Shown here one piece after another: positions 25,915-35,433 of a stretch of 64,000 nucleotides of DNA. Source of the DNA: Pseudomonas sp. MPC6 (GTDB lineage Bacteria; Pseudomonadota; Gammaproteobacteria; Pseudomonadales; Pseudomonadaceae); contig NZ_CP034783.1 in NCBI RefSeq assembly GCF_006094435.1, forward strand, positions 5,111,001 through 5,175,000. The letters are read 5' to 3'. Below the pieces are notes generated by a model, which saw only the letters and a list, made by a program, of their open reading frames with translations, did not search any database and was not told the origin of the DNA. Both the position numbers and the translations under genes were made by a program. Each line of letters begins with the position of its first letter. The stretch's first letter is position 1.

Positions 25915-26666
25915 CGAGCGGCCTCCAGGCTGTTCTGCACTTCGGCCTTGACCCAGCTGGCGCGGGCTTCGCGCTTGAGCACTTCAAGGCGCATGCGCAG
26001 CAACAGCACGGCGCCGAAGAAACAGTAGAAACCCAACACCGTCAGCAGCAGTGGCAGCCACATCTCTGCAGGCATCGCCGGTTTTTCGGTGAGGGTGAAG
26101 GTCGCGCCCTGGTGCAGGGTGTTCCACCACTCCACCGAGTACTTGATGATCGGGATATTGATCACGCCGACGATCGCCAGCACCGCGCAGGCCTTGGCCG
26201 CGCTGTCACGATTGCTGATCGCGTTGCCCAGCGCAATGAGACCGAAGTACAGAAACAGCAGGATCAGCATGGACGTTAGTCGCGCATCCCAGACCCACCA
26301 CGAACCCCAGGTCGGTTTACCCCAGATCGCGCCGGTGACCAGCGCCACGGCGGTCATCCAGGCACCGACGGGCGCCGCGCATTGCAGGGCGACGTCGGCC
26401 AGTTTCATCTTCCAGACCAGCCCGACGATGCCGCACACGGCCAGCATCACGTAGATGGACTGCGCGAGCATGGCGGCCGGGACGTGGATATAGATGATGC
26501 GAAAGCTATTGCCTTGCTGGTAGTCCGGCGGCGCGAAGGCCAACCCCCATACTACGCCAACGCCGATCAGCAGCAACGCCGCGACGCCAAGCCACGGCAG
26601 CAGTTTGCCGCTGATGCCGTAAAACCATTTGGGTGAGCCGAGCTTATGAAACCAGGTCCAATTCAT
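25911..26666 (-). CDS. ccmC: Heme transporter subunit CcmC
   Basis: A 251-aa protein with six helices and the tryptophan-rich motif [18 protein letters not shown] near residue 120. Conserved histidine YIHVPAAM is near 61. It delivers heme to CcmE. The start [17 protein letters not shown] matches the family; upstream ATGs add non-conserved residues. A 94-nt gap separates it from ccmB. Confidence 0.94.
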   Translation of the reverse strand: MNWTWFHKLGSPKWFYGISGKLLPWLGVAALLLIGVGVVWGLAFAPPDYQQGNSFRIIYIHVPAAMLAQSIYVMLAVCGIVGLVWKMKLADVALQCAAPVGAWMTAVALVTGAIWGKPTWGSWWVWDARLTSMLILLFLYFGLIALGNAISNRDSAAKACAVLAIVGVINIPIIKYSVEWWNTLHQGATFTLTEKPAMPAEMWLPLLLTVLGFYCFFGAVLLLRMRLEVLKREARASWVKAEVQNSLEAAR

Positions 26667-26760
26667 TGCTGTTTCCATCACGGTTGCCACTCGTTGTCAC
26701 GAGTTGGCCAGGGTCTGCTTTTTTAAGCAAAAATGGTTAAAAAATAACCAGACCTCATTA

Positions 26761-27429
26761 TTATTCGCCGACGCTGATCTTCAGGCCAGCAGCTATTGCA
26801 AAAGGTGTCAGGGTTATCGCCAGGGCGGTCAGGCTACCAAGCCACAGGAGATAACCGGTCGCCGGCATGCCCTGCAAGGCCGCCTGCAAGGCGCCACTGC
26901 CCAGGATCAACACCGGGATGTACAACGGCAGGATCAGCAACGCCAGCAGCAGGCCGCCTCGCTTCAACCCCACCGTCAACGCCGCGCCCACCGCACCGAG
27001 CAGGCTCAGCACCGGTGTACCCAGCAATAACGAAAGCAGCAACACCGGCAGACAGGCGGCAGGCAAACCGAGCATCAATGCCAGCAGTGGTGCCAGCAAA
27101 ACCAGTGCCAGGCCAGAGAAGGCCCAGTGTGCCAGTACCTTGGCCAATACCAGAAGAGGCAGGGGGTGCGACGAAAGGACCCACTGCTCGAGGGAACCGT
27201 CCTCGAAATCACTGCGGAAAAGCCCGTCCAGCGAGAGCAAAACCGATAAAAGGGCCGCTACCCAGACCAGTCCCGGAGACAAGGTTTGCAACAATTGAGA
27301 CTCGGGCCCGACCGCCAACGGGAACAGGGAAACGACGATCGCGAAGAATACGAGCGGATTGGCCAGTTCCGCGGGACGGCGGAACAGCAGACGGGCCTCA
27401 CGGGCGACCAACAGGCCGAAGACACTCAT
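26761..27429 (-). CDS. ccmB: Heme exporter membrane protein CcmB
   Basis: A 222-aa inner-membrane subunit with six helices. It starts [20 protein letters not shown] and has the [13 protein letters not shown] segment near residue 77. It pairs with CcmA to release holo-CcmE. ATGA overlap with ccmA. Confidence 0.93.
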   Translation of the reverse strand: MSVFGLLVAREARLLFRRPAELANPLVFFAIVVSLFPLAVGPESQLLQTLSPGLVWVAALLSVLLSLDGLFRSDFEDGSLEQWVLSSHPLPLLVLAKVLAHWAFSGLALVLLAPLLALMLGLPAACLPVLLLSLLLGTPVLSLLGAVGAALTVGLKRGGLLLALLILPLYIPVLILGSGALQAALQGMPATGYLLWLGSLTALAITLTPFAIAAGLKISVGE

Positions 27430-28061
27430 ACGGCCCAATTCCCCAGATCGATGTCGCGATAACCCGCCGGCATCCGGCTCAGGGTGTGATGCGTGGTCAG
27501 CACCACCATGCCACCGCGCTCGCAATGGGCGGCCAGGTGTTCCTCGAGCTGCGCCACGCCTTGTTTATCGAGCGCGGTAAAGGGCTCATCGAGGATCCAC
27601 AGTGCCGGGCTGTCCAGGTACAACCGCGCCAATGCCACGCGGCGCTGCTGGCCGGCAGACAGGGTATGGCAGGGAACATCCTCGAAACCGCGCAGACCGA
27701 CAGCGGCCAGCGCTTGCCAGATCGCCTCATGGGAGGCCGGTCGGTGCAAGGCGCAGAGCCAGCTCAGGTTTTCTTCCGGGGTCAGCAGGTCCTTGATCCC
27801 GGCGGCATGGCCGATCCACAGCAGGTTGTGCGCCAGTTCACTGCGTTGCTCGTTCAGCGGCTGGCCGTTGAGCAGCACTTGACCGGCGGTCGGCTGCATC
27901 AGGCCGCACAACAAACGCAGCAGGCTGGTCTTGCCGCTGCCGTTAGGGCCACTGATTTGCACCATTTCGCCACTGGCCAGTCTCAATTCGAGATTTTCGA
28001 AAAGCAGCCGGAGGTCTCGCTCACAGGCAAGGGCAACGGTTTGCAGGACAGGACTGGTCAA
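27426..28061 (-). CDS. ccmA: Heme exporter ATPase CcmA
   Basis: A 211-aa ABC ATPase, first gene of the ccm operon. Walker A is [16 protein letters not shown], the signature is [14 protein letters not shown] and Walker B is [13 protein letters not shown]. It drives CcmE release. It is divergent from fliK across about 200 nt that must hold both promoters. Confidence 0.94.
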   Translation of the reverse strand: MTSPVLQTVALACERDLRLLFENLELRLASGEMVQISGPNGSGKTSLLRLLCGLMQPTAGQVLLNGQPLNEQRSELAHNLLWIGHAAGIKDLLTPEENLSWLCALHRPASHEAIWQALAAVGLRGFEDVPCHTLSAGQQRRVALARLYLDSPALWILDEPFTALDKQGVAQLEEHLAAHCERGGMVVLTTHHTLSRMPAGYRDIDLGNWAV

Positions 28062-28259
28062 GAGATCACGGGCCTTTACGGTTCAAGTCGGCAGCGGTGC
28101 GGCCGCTAAAGAGATGCAGGATAAATGCTTTGGCGGCTCGGTCTAAGGCGCCAGATCAAGAATTTGCAAATGATTTCAGCGCCCCGGATACAACGGGGCC
28201 GCATTATACATGCCATGCCCTACTCTCAAGAGGGCAATTTCCTCAGGTTGTGACCGCAT

Positions 28260-29831
28260 ATGACAGGCGAAATGAACATCCTCCCGCTACCGCCAACCGC
28301 GCCTGCGCCGCCACGTGCGCAGGCGGTCAGCGGCGAGCTGCTCAAGTTGCTGACGCCGATGGAGGGTTTGATCAGCACCGGTCAGAGCGCCAAGGCCGAA
28401 GTGCTGTCGCTCAAGCAGGCGGAACAGACTTTTCAACTGCTGCTGAAGGTCACCCTCGACAGCGGCCGCCAGACCACGGTCCAGGCCACCAGTGCCCAGC
28501 CGCTGCTCCAGGGCACCCGCCTGGCGATCACCCAGCCATCGGCAGGCAATCTGGCGGTCACCGTGCAACAGGCCGTCGCGTCCAGCGTCGCCACCCTCAC
28601 CCGCATCGACACCGCGCAACTGCCGGCCGGCACCCTGCTGCAAGGCAAAGTGCAGACCTCGCAAGCGCTGCCCCAGGTGCCGGGCCAGCCAACGGTCTTT
28701 CGCTCGATGGTGAGCCTGCTCAATACGGCGTTGAGCGGCCGCACTCTAAGCATCGACAGCCCGCAGCCGCTGCGCATCGGCACCTTGTTGAGCGCCCGGG
28801 TGCAGGACGCCCAGACCTTGCAGTTCGTGCCGTTGAGCAGCCGCCAGGAACAACTGGCCGTGACCCAGCAACTGGTCAGCCAGCAGAGTCGCCAGGGTTC
28901 GCTCGACGGGCTGTTGAAAATCCTGCAAAACCTGCCCGCGGATCAAACCTCCAGTGATGTGCGCGCGGCCGTGGACAAGCTGCTCGCCGGCCTGCCGGAC
29001 GTTCACCAACTCAGTACGCCCAAGGGCCTGGCCCAGGCACTGGCCAGCAGCGGGCTGTTCCTCGAAGCGAAGCTGCTCGGCGGGCAGAACCCGACGCTGG
29101 CACCGGACATGAAGGGCGACCTGCTCAAGCTGATCGCACAATTGACCCCGGGATTGCCGGCCAACACCAACCTGAATGCGCTCATTGCCGCCAATACCCT
29201 GGCCCAGGCCATGCCGGGGTTCGTGCGCAGCGCCCTCGGCATGCTGGGGCAGGTCAGCGCCAAACCGTCGCCGACCAGCTTCCCCCTGCCCGAACGCCTG
29301 CTGCAAAGCGCAGACGGCGAGGACGATCTCGAGCACCTGCTGCGCTTGGCGGCTGCAGCGGTTTCACGCTTGCAAAGCCATCAGCTGTCGAGCCTGGAAC
29401 AGACCGGCATGACCAGTGACGGACGCCTGATGAGCACCTGGCAACTGGAAATCCCGATGCGCAACATGCAGGACATCGTGCCATTGCAGGTCAAGTTCCA
29501 GCGCGAAGACGCTCCCGAACAGCAGCAGCCAAAGGAACGTCAAGAAGAACGCCCGCCCAAACAACACCTCTGGCGCGTCGAACTGGCGTTCGACATGGAG
29601 CCGCTGGGGCCGTTGCAGGTGCAGGCGCAGTTAATCAGTGGCAGCCTCTCCAGCCAGCTATGGGCCGAGCGGCCGTATACCGCGAGCCTGATCGAAAGCA
29701 ATCTGGCGGCACTGCGCCAACGCCTGCTGGATTCAGGCCTGAACGTCGGCGACATCGATTGCCACCTCGGCACACCGCCGCAAGGCGCCCAAACCCGTCT
29801 CGAACAACGCTGGGTCGACGAAACCGCATGA
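28260..29831 (+). CDS. fliK: Flagellar hook-length control protein FliK
   Basis: A 523-aa protein: an N-terminal part rich in Ala, Gln and Leu, a long linker, and a C-terminal domain from about residue 380 with WRVELAFDMEPLGPLQVQAQ and ERPYTASLIESNLAALRQR, the FliK C-terminal fold. The C-terminal domain acts on FlhB to switch export from hook to filament. The start may be 28260 or 28272 (MNILPLPP). The next gene encodes an FlhB C-terminal-like protein and overlaps by 4 nt, in line with this role. Confidence 0.85.
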   Translation: MTGEMNILPLPPTAPAPPRAQAVSGELLKLLTPMEGLISTGQSAKAEVLSLKQAEQTFQLLLKVTLDSGRQTTVQATSAQPLLQGTRLAITQPSAGNLAVTVQQAVASSVATLTRIDTAQLPAGTLLQGKVQTSQALPQVPGQPTVFRSMVSLLNTALSGRTLSIDSPQPLRIGTLLSARVQDAQTLQFVPLSSRQEQLAVTQQLVSQQSRQGSLDGLLKILQNLPADQTSSDVRAAVDKLLAGLPDVHQLSTPKGLAQALASSGLFLEAKLLGGQNPTLAPDMKGDLLKLIAQLTPGLPANTNLNALIAANTLAQAMPGFVRSALGMLGQVSAKPSPTSFPLPERLLQSADGEDDLEHLLRLAAAAVSRLQSHQLSSLEQTGMTSDGRLMSTWQLEIPMRNMQDIVPLQVKFQREDAPEQQQPKERQEERPPKQHLWRVELAFDMEPLGPLQVQAQLISGSLSSQLWAERPYTASLIESNLAALRQRLLDSGLNVGDIDCHLGTPPQGAQTRLEQRWVDETA

Positions 29832-30157
29832 AAACCCCTGACACCCCACGCCAGGCCATCGCCCTCAAGTACGACGGCAGCCACGCCCCCACCCTCACGG
29901 CCAAGGGCGACGACGCACTGGCCGAAGCCATTCTGAAAATTGCCCGCGATTATGAAGTGCCGATCTACGAGAACGCCGAACTGGTGAAGCTGCTGGCGCG
30001 GATGGAATTGGGGGAAAGTATTCCAGAGGAGTTGTATCGCACGATTGCCGAGATTATTGCGTTTGCGTGGAATCTCAAGGGGAAATTCCCTGAGGGGCAG
30101 GATCCGGATGGGCCGATGGTCGAGAAGGACATCACCGATCGCGGGGATGATTATTAA
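29828..30157 (+). CDS. FlhB C-terminal domain-like protein
   Basis: A 109-aa cytoplasmic protein matching the part of FlhB after the NPTH cleavage site. The common pattern is IALKYDGSHAPTLTAKGDD, ILKIARDYEVPIYENAELVKLL and IPEELYRTIAEIIAFAW; compare FlhB in this window, VALKYDPDKGGAPTLVAKG. The NPTH motif is replaced by PRQAIALKY. ATGA overlap with fliK shows coupling. Such FlhX/YlqH proteins can substitute for part of FlhB in substrate switching; that is family knowledge, not shown here. Confidence 0.85.
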   Translation: MKTPDTPRQAIALKYDGSHAPTLTAKGDDALAEAILKIARDYEVPIYENAELVKLLARMELGESIPEELYRTIAEIIAFAWNLKGKFPEGQDPDGPMVEKDITDRGDDY

Positions 30158-30171
30158 GGTTTCGACGACGC

Positions 30172-30195
30172 CATCGCGAGCAAGCTCGCTCCTAC
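30172..30195. repeat. Solitary REP arm
   Basis: One copy of the arm CATCGCGAGCAAGCTCGCTC followed by CTACA, with no partner within 100 nt. Confidence 0.75.
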
Positions 30196-30310
30196 ACTGG
30201 AAATTACATTGCACATCCAAATAGCCTGAAATATATCCAAGAAACCGTTGCGGCTTCTCGGGCTCGTAGGTTTCTATCGTACCGAAATGACGGATCTGTT
30301 TTCCATCCAT
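30196..30310 (-). pseudogene. Possible gene start disrupted by a REP arm
   Basis: On the minus strand an ATG at 30310, with AGGA 9 nt upstream, opens a frame reading MDGKQIRHFGTIETYEPEKP and about 18 further protein-like residues (QRFLGYISGYLDV). It then runs into the REP arm, whose translation CRSELARDG is a known artefact. I do not recognise the family. It may be the 5' end of a lost small gene. Confidence 0.3.
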
Positions 30311-30535
30311 GTTAAATATCCTGATACTATTTTAATTTAAAACTTATTCAACCATTACACTCACCACAAAAAAGCGAGCGCATTCATTAAATACCCAGCA
30401 CAATTAAAAAAAACACTATCAGTTGTAATAGTATCTACGCCCACAGGAAACCTCACCCTAATAGGTTTGAATTTTGTTTCGTTATTGGCGGGGACACGCA
30501 ACGGGGGGATTACTGAGGATTTGAGGACGCCACAT

Positions 30536-30636
30536 TGTAGGAGCAAGCTTGCTCGCGAAAATCGTCAACGATGACGCGTTATACCTGGCAAACCGCGGCG
30601 CTCGTTGGTTTTTCGCGAGCAAGCTTGCTCCTACAG
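30536..30636. repeat. REPIN at the edge of the T6SS block
   Basis: Arms TGTAGGAGCAAGCTTGCTCG and complement around roughly 55 nt. Confidence 0.85.
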
Positions 30637-30698
30637 GGGATCGTGAACGGCCCTGCCAGTTTTTGTGGATCGGTTACGTTCAATCCTAGCGTAACCAC

Positions 30699-31724
30699 CT
30701 AGGCTTTTCCGGCAGATAGAGGCAAGCCAGTGGCAGGATCAAGGCCTTTCTCGGCGCTGAGTTTTTCGATCAGTTCTGAAGACGGAATGACTGGAACAGC
30801 AGAGTCTCGCTCACGTTTCCACTGGAAAGTGCCATCCCACTCGGGGAGGATGGCTGGTGGGAGTGGGACGATGTTATCGAGATCAGGAATTTTGGCTCCG
30901 AGGTGTTCGTGGCGGGTAAGGAAGGCGCTTATTTTGTTATAGCGCTCGACTCGCTCATCATCTTTTTGTAAAGCCAAGTAGTAAAGCCGCTCAGACTTAG
31001 GTGGTCCTTCGAAGGCATACGCCAGTCGATGTGCACTACTGTCGTCGCCATTTCGAATTGCAGTTTGATAGCCTTGTAGGGATTGCTGATAAAGCCCAAT
31101 GACCTTTGAATAACTAGAATAATCTCTTCCTGCCAAGCGATTACCCTGCTCCATAGCACACTTGTACATCGACAACATGATTTCAGAGGTATTTGGAACA
31201 TTAGTTAAAAGCCTACCAATATAATACTGAGCGTCCGGATTGCCCATATCGGCAGCCCGTCGAAAATACGTTCTGGACGCAGCGACATCCTTCTTCACGC
31301 CATAACCCAATTCGAGATAATGTGCCATATCGTAGTAAGCACCAGGAATTCCCATTGCAATAAAATGTTCGGCCAAATCGATAGTTTCCTTGCTGGTATC
31401 TGGGGAAGTGGCTTGTCCAACTGACAGAATATATTGCAAATTAGTCGCCGCTTTGTAATGGTCGTGAGCAGCAGCGATGCGATAATAGCGCGCAATTTCG
31501 TCGTAGTCCTTCTTACCTTTTAGTTTCTCCAAATAGAGAGAATAACGATAGAAAAGATCTGCGTCTTTTTTCAATGGAGGCAGAAACTTCACCTCGTGCA
31601 CACATTTAAATTCTAATCTCGAGTAAGCAAAATCCACCTGTGATGCGTCTGGCATATCTTTCTCCTTTTCTGAGCACGCAGCCACAACAAAACATAAAAA
31701 TAAAATAACCCATAATTTTTTCAT
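30699..31724 (-). CDS. Tle5-type immunity lipoprotein, paralog 4 (Sel1 repeats)
   Basis: A 341-aa lipoprotein, distal member of a four-gene paralog set. Signal peptide MKKLWVILFLCFVVA, lipid cysteine C17 followed by SEKEKDMPDASQVDFAYSRL. The centre has Sel1-like repeats (AYYDMAHYLELGYGVKKDVA; AADMGNPDAQYYIGRLL). The end DGTFQWKRERDSAVPVIPSS is almost invariant among the paralogs. By analogy with the genes after pldB in P. aeruginosa, it should protect the periplasm from the PldB-type phospholipase. Its first ~135 codons are nearly identical to those of paralog 3. Confidence 0.8.
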   Translation of the reverse strand: MKKLWVILFLCFVVAACSEKEKDMPDASQVDFAYSRLEFKCVHEVKFLPPLKKDADLFYRYSLYLEKLKGKKDYDEIARYYRIAAAHDHYKAATNLQYILSVGQATSPDTSKETIDLAEHFIAMGIPGAYYDMAHYLELGYGVKKDVAASRTYFRRAADMGNPDAQYYIGRLLTNVPNTSEIMLSMYKCAMEQGNRLAGRDYSSYSKVIGLYQQSLQGYQTAIRNGDDSSAHRLAYAFEGPPKSERLYYLALQKDDERVERYNKISAFLTRHEHLGAKIPDLDNIVPLPPAILPEWDGTFQWKRERDSAVPVIPSSELIEKLSAEKGLDPATGLPLSAGKA

Positions 31725-31727
31725 ATT
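31315..31727. repeat. Near-identical block shared by immunity paralogs 4 and 3
   Basis: About 410 nt covering the 5' end of immunity gene 4 reads the same, as far as I can compare by eye, as 32803-33215 over immunity gene 3 (offset 1488). Identity falls off quickly toward the middle of both genes. This indicates a recent duplication or gene conversion. Confidence 0.8.
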
Positions 31728-32146
31728 TAGTCCAAATTTTTCCCGGCTGAACTTTCCTGCAAAAACTCAACCAACGAAGCGGTGGGGGGGGATAGCGGAG
31801 TTGCACCGCTATTCCTTTGCGAGCCTGACCCTTTTTTAATTACATTTCGCACCTTCAGGCCGTTAATGTCCGTACTGGAAATACCCGCGTTATCCTTATC
31901 CGGAAATTCCTTTTCCAACTGTGCCACCTTGGCGCGCGCCTTGGCTAAATCATCCAATAAGGTTTGGTAGTAGTGGGCAGCCGCTACATCGCGATCGAAA
32001 TTCCGCATTTTCTTGAAGATCCCCGCATTGACGCTGGCCAACCGCTCGGTTTGCCGGGCCTGCTCAAGCGCGGCGATGGGTTGACGAGGGGCTAGTAGGT
32101 CGACATGGGTTTCTTTGTGCCAGGCCTCGCAAAAGTTGTGGTTCAT
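31727..32146 (-). pseudogene. Truncated PldB copy F3 (no HKD motif)
   Basis: An open frame of 139 aa starting MNHNFCEAWHKETHVDLLAP. Relative to PldB it begins at residue ~297, lacks about 127 residues after PIAA (joined to LEQARQTERL), and lacks the second HKD region: NGLKV jumps to RNVIKKGSGSQRNSG and then the PldB-like tail VEFLQESSAGKNLD. No catalytic motif remains. There is no clear ribosome-binding site. It ends 2 nt before immunity gene 4, as PldB ends next to immunity gene 1. Confidence 0.8.
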
Positions 32147-32186
32147 TTCGGGAAGATCTGTTGTGAGTGGGCTTGGCGAAAACTGG

Positions 32187-33212
32187 CTAGGGTTTTCTAA
32201 CCGTCAGGGGTAATCCGGTGGAGGGATCAAGCCCCTTCTCGGCGCTGAGTTTTTCGATCAGCTCTGGAGACGGAATGACTGGAACAGCAGAGTCGCGTTC
32301 ACGTTTCCATTGGAAAGTGCCATCCCATTCGGGGAGGACGGCTGGTGGGAATGGGACGATGCTCTCAAGGTCTGGGACCTTTGCACCAAGATGTTCATGA
32401 CGTGTTAGAAAATTATATATTTCATGGTAGCGTTCCACTCGCTCTACGTCTCTTTGTAAAGATAAATAGTAGAGTCTATCGGACGCGATTGGACCATTAA
32501 AAGACTTCGATAAGTTTCTAGCACTGTTAGCATTTCCAGAACGAGTCGCATACTGATAACCTTCCAATGACTCTTGATAAAGACCTAAGACCTTCGAATA
32601 ACTTGCGTAATCTCTTCCCGCCAATGGATGGCCCTGCTCCATAGCACACTTGTACATCGCCCTCATGATATCGCCACCATTGGGCACATACGAAAGCAGT
32701 TTACCAATGTAGTATTGGGCGTCCGGATTCCCCATGTCGGCAGACCGGCGAAAATACGCTCTGGACGCAGCGACGTCCTTCTTCACGCCATAACCCAATT
32801 CTAGATAATGTGCCATATCGTAGTAAGCACCAGGAATTCCCATTGCAATAAAATGTTCGGCCAAATCGATAGTTTCCTTGCTGGTATCTGGGGAAGTGGC
32901 TTGTCCAACTGACAGAATATATTGCAAATTAGTCGCCGCTTTGTAATGGTCGTGAGCAGCAGCGATGCGATAATAGCGCGCAATTTCGTCGTAGTCCTTC
33001 TTACCTTTTAGTTTCTCCAAATAGAGAGAATAACGATAGAAAAGATCTGCGTCTTTTTTCAATGGAGGCAGAAACTTCACCTCGTGCACACATTTAAATT
33101 CTAATCTCGAGTAAGCAAAATCCACCTGTGATGCGTCTGGCATATCTTTCTCCTTTTCTGAGCACGCAGCCACAACAAAACATAAAAATAAAATAACCCA
33201 TAATTTTTTCAT
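32187..33212 (-). CDS. Tle5-type immunity lipoprotein, paralog 3 (Sel1 repeats)
   Basis: A 341-aa lipoprotein with the same signal peptide and lipobox as paralog 4 (VVAAC). I start at 33212 (MKKLWVI); the longer frame runs back through the damaged effector copy. The middle differs from paralog 4 (SYVPNGGDIMRAMYKC; YATRSGNANSARNLSKSF), while the ends match. The variable middle may set which effector variant is recognised. Predicted periplasmic, probably outer-membrane anchored because Ser follows the lipid cysteine. Confidence 0.8.
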   Translation of the reverse strand: MKKLWVILFLCFVVAACSEKEKDMPDASQVDFAYSRLEFKCVHEVKFLPPLKKDADLFYRYSLYLEKLKGKKDYDEIARYYRIAAAHDHYKAATNLQYILSVGQATSPDTSKETIDLAEHFIAMGIPGAYYDMAHYLELGYGVKKDVAASRAYFRRSADMGNPDAQYYIGKLLSYVPNGGDIMRAMYKCAMEQGHPLAGRDYASYSKVLGLYQESLEGYQYATRSGNANSARNLSKSFNGPIASDRLYYLSLQRDVERVERYHEIYNFLTRHEHLGAKVPDLESIVPFPPAVLPEWDGTFQWKRERDSAVPVIPSPELIEKLSAEKGLDPSTGLPLTVRKP

Positions 33213-33629
33213 ATTTGCCCAAATTTTTCCTGGCTGAACTTTCCTGCAAAAACTCAACCACCGAAGCGGTGGGAGACAGTGGAGTTGCACCGCTATTTCT
33301 TTGCGAGCCTGACCCTTTTTTAATTACATTTCGCACCTTCAGGCCGTTAATGTCCGCACTGGAAATACCCGCGTTATCCTTATCCGGAAATTCCCTTTCC
33401 AACTGCGCCACCTTGGCGCCGCCTTGGCTAAATCATGCACAAAGGTTTGGTAGTAGTGAGCAGCCGCTACATCGCGATCGACATCCCGCACTTTCTTGAA
33501 GATCCCCGCATTGACGCTGGCCAACCGCTCGGTTTGCCTGGCCTGCTCAAGCGCGGCGATGGGTTGACGAGGGGCTAGCAGGTCGACATGGGTTTCTTTG
33601 TGCCAGGCCTCGCAAAAGTTGTGGTTCAT
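33213..33629 (-). pseudogene. Truncated and frameshifted PldB copy F2
   Basis: Starts like F3 (MNHNFCEAWHKETH) and has the same two deletions. In addition one base is missing near 33417-33421 (ccttgg-cgccg-ccttgg here, cgcgcg in F3), shifting the frame after VHDLAKA. The restored frame ends ARKNLG without the stop seen in F3, so it would read on into immunity gene 3. It is a clear pseudogene. Confidence 0.85.
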
Positions 33630-33669
33630 TTCGGGGAGATCTGTTGTGAGTGGGCTTGGCGAAAACTGG

Positions 33670-34695
33670 CTAGGGTTTTCTATCAGACAGGGATAATCCG
33701 GTGGAGGGAGCAAGCCCCTTCTCGGCGCTGAGTTTTTCGATCAGTTCGGAAGACGGAATGACTGGAACAGCAGAGTCGCGTTCACGTTTCCATTGGAAAG
33801 TGCCATCCCATTCGGGGAGGACTGCTGGTGGAAGTGGGACGATTTTATCCAAGTCTGGAACCTTAGCCCCTAGATGTTCGTGACGCGTCAGGAAATCACT
33901 GATTTTGTTATATCGGCTGACTCGTTCGAGATCTCTTTCAAGTGCGAGGTAATAGAGCCTCGTAGAAGCGGGCGGCCCCTCGAAAGCGTTCGCCAGAGTA
34001 TTTGCACTTGTGTCGCTTCCATTTCGAATTGCAGTCTGATAACTTTTTACGGACTCACTATAAAGACCCGAAACCTTTAAGTAAGACGCATAGTACATCC
34101 CCGCAGACCGATGACCTTGCTCCATCGCACACTTATACATTGCAAGCATGACATCTGCGGTATTTGGAACGCTAGAAAGAAGCCTGCCTATGTAATACTG
34201 AGCTTCAGGACTGCCCATATCAGCAGCCCTTCTAAAGCAAGCTTTGGAAGCAACAACATCTTGTTTAACGCCATAACCTACCTCAAGGTAATGCGCCATA
34301 TCGTAGTAGGCGCCCGGAATTCCTTTTTCTACAAAATACTCTGCTAGATCGATAGTTTCCTTACTGGCATGAGGCGAACTGGCTTGACCTGTCGACAGTA
34401 AGAGTTGCAAATTAGTGGCAGCTTTGTAGTGATCATTCGCAGCGGCGATTCGATAGTAGCGTGCAATATCGTCATAATTTTTCTTCCCCTTGAGTTTTTC
34501 CAGATAAACACCATACCGGTAGAGATTATCCGCATCCTTGTTCAATGCAGGTAAAGAGCCCTCCTCATGTACACAGTGAAATTTTAACCGCGCGTAAGCA
34601 AAGTCTAGCTGCGAGACATCAGGCATGTCTTCTTCCTTTTTTGAACAAGCCGAAATCAATAAATACAGACAAATCAAAATATAAGCTTTCTTCAT
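33670..34695 (-). CDS. Tle5-type immunity lipoprotein, paralog 2 (Sel1 repeats)
   Basis: A 341-aa lipoprotein with signal MKKAYILICLYLLIS and lipid cysteine in SACSKKEED. Sel1-like repeats in the centre (YYDMAHYLEVGYGVKQDV; SPEAQYYIGRLLSSV). The end is again LTRHEHLGAKVPDLDKIV and WDGTFQWKRERDS. I use the ATG at 34695; a TTG two codons earlier is in frame. It begins 2 nt after the stop of copy F1. More diverged at the 5' end than paralogs 3 and 4. Confidence 0.8.
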   Translation of the reverse strand: MKKAYILICLYLLISACSKKEEDMPDVSQLDFAYARLKFHCVHEEGSLPALNKDADNLYRYGVYLEKLKGKKNYDDIARYYRIAAANDHYKAATNLQLLLSTGQASSPHASKETIDLAEYFVEKGIPGAYYDMAHYLEVGYGVKQDVVASKACFRRAADMGSPEAQYYIGRLLSSVPNTADVMLAMYKCAMEQGHRSAGMYYASYLKVSGLYSESVKSYQTAIRNGSDTSANTLANAFEGPPASTRLYYLALERDLERVSRYNKISDFLTRHEHLGAKVPDLDKIVPLPPAVLPEWDGTFQWKRERDSAVPVIPSSELIEKLSAEKGLAPSTGLSLSDRKP

Positions 34696-34697
34696 GA

Positions 34698-35393
34698 TCA
34701 ATCCAAGTTCTTCCTAACAGGACTGGACTGTAAAAACTCAACCACCGATGCAACAGGAGAACTTGATGACACTGAAGAATCTTCCGTCGAACTATTCATG
34801 CGCGCACTATTATTCTCCACGAGAATTTCCTCCCAACTTTTGTACACTGTTGACATCTGACCTCCAATGACACTACCCCCCGTATGCACCCCAAACAAAT
34901 GCTCCCGCAACGGCCGAGTAATCGCCGGACCCTCAATACAAATATTCAACTCACTGTCCACCTGCATACTGCGCGTATTAATGTTCGCCGACCCCAGCGT
35001 GGTAAAGACGTCATCAACAATCATCAACTTGCTGTGCACATAGACATCCATCCAGTTGTCCGGCGGTGAGTCCGGCGCAACCAAGGTACAGATGTGCACC
35101 TTGAGTCCATTAATTTCTGTATTGGAAATACCCGCGCTGTCCTTATCCGGAAACTCCTTTTCCAACAGCACCACTTGGGCGCGTGCCTTGGCCAGATCGT
35201 CCAATAAGGTTTTGTAATAGTGAGCCGCCGCTACATCGCGATCGACATCCCGCACTTTCTTGAAGATCCCCGCATTGACGCTGGCCAACCGCTCGGTTTG
35301 CCTCGCCTGCTCAAGCGCGGCGATGGGTTGACGAGGGGCTAGCAGGTCGACATGGGTTTCTTTGTGCCAGGTCTCGCAAAAGTTGTGGTTCAT
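34698..35393 (-). pseudogene. Truncated PldB copy F1 keeping the second HKD motif
   Basis: An intact frame of 231 aa: MNHNFCETWHKETH, the shared 127-residue deletion after PIAA, then a PldB-like stretch with VYVHSKLMIVDD and LGSANINTRSMQVDSELNI, so HKD2 is complete, and a diverged tail ending SSPVRKNLD. HKD1 is absent. A single-HKD chain could only work as a dimer. No obvious ribosome-binding site precedes it. It may be silent, a recombination donor, or an orphan toxin tail. Confidence 0.7.
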
Positions 35394-35433
35394 TTCAGGA
35401 AGATCTGTTGTGAGTGGGCTTGGCGAAAACTGG

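Larger units (their letters stand above)
30158..30698. other. AT-rich intergenic junction with REP elements
   Basis: 540 nt without a supported gene. It marks the change from GC-rich flagellar DNA to the AT-richer T6SS block. It holds a single REP arm (30172-30195), an AT-rich stretch with a possible gene fragment (30196-30310), and a full REPIN (30536-30636). Confidence 0.7.

Noticed and set aside
30361..30546. 61-codon minus-strand frame in the AT-rich junction
   Set aside because: No clear start signal, begins at the REPIN edge and matches nothing I know; could be a remnant but cannot be supported.
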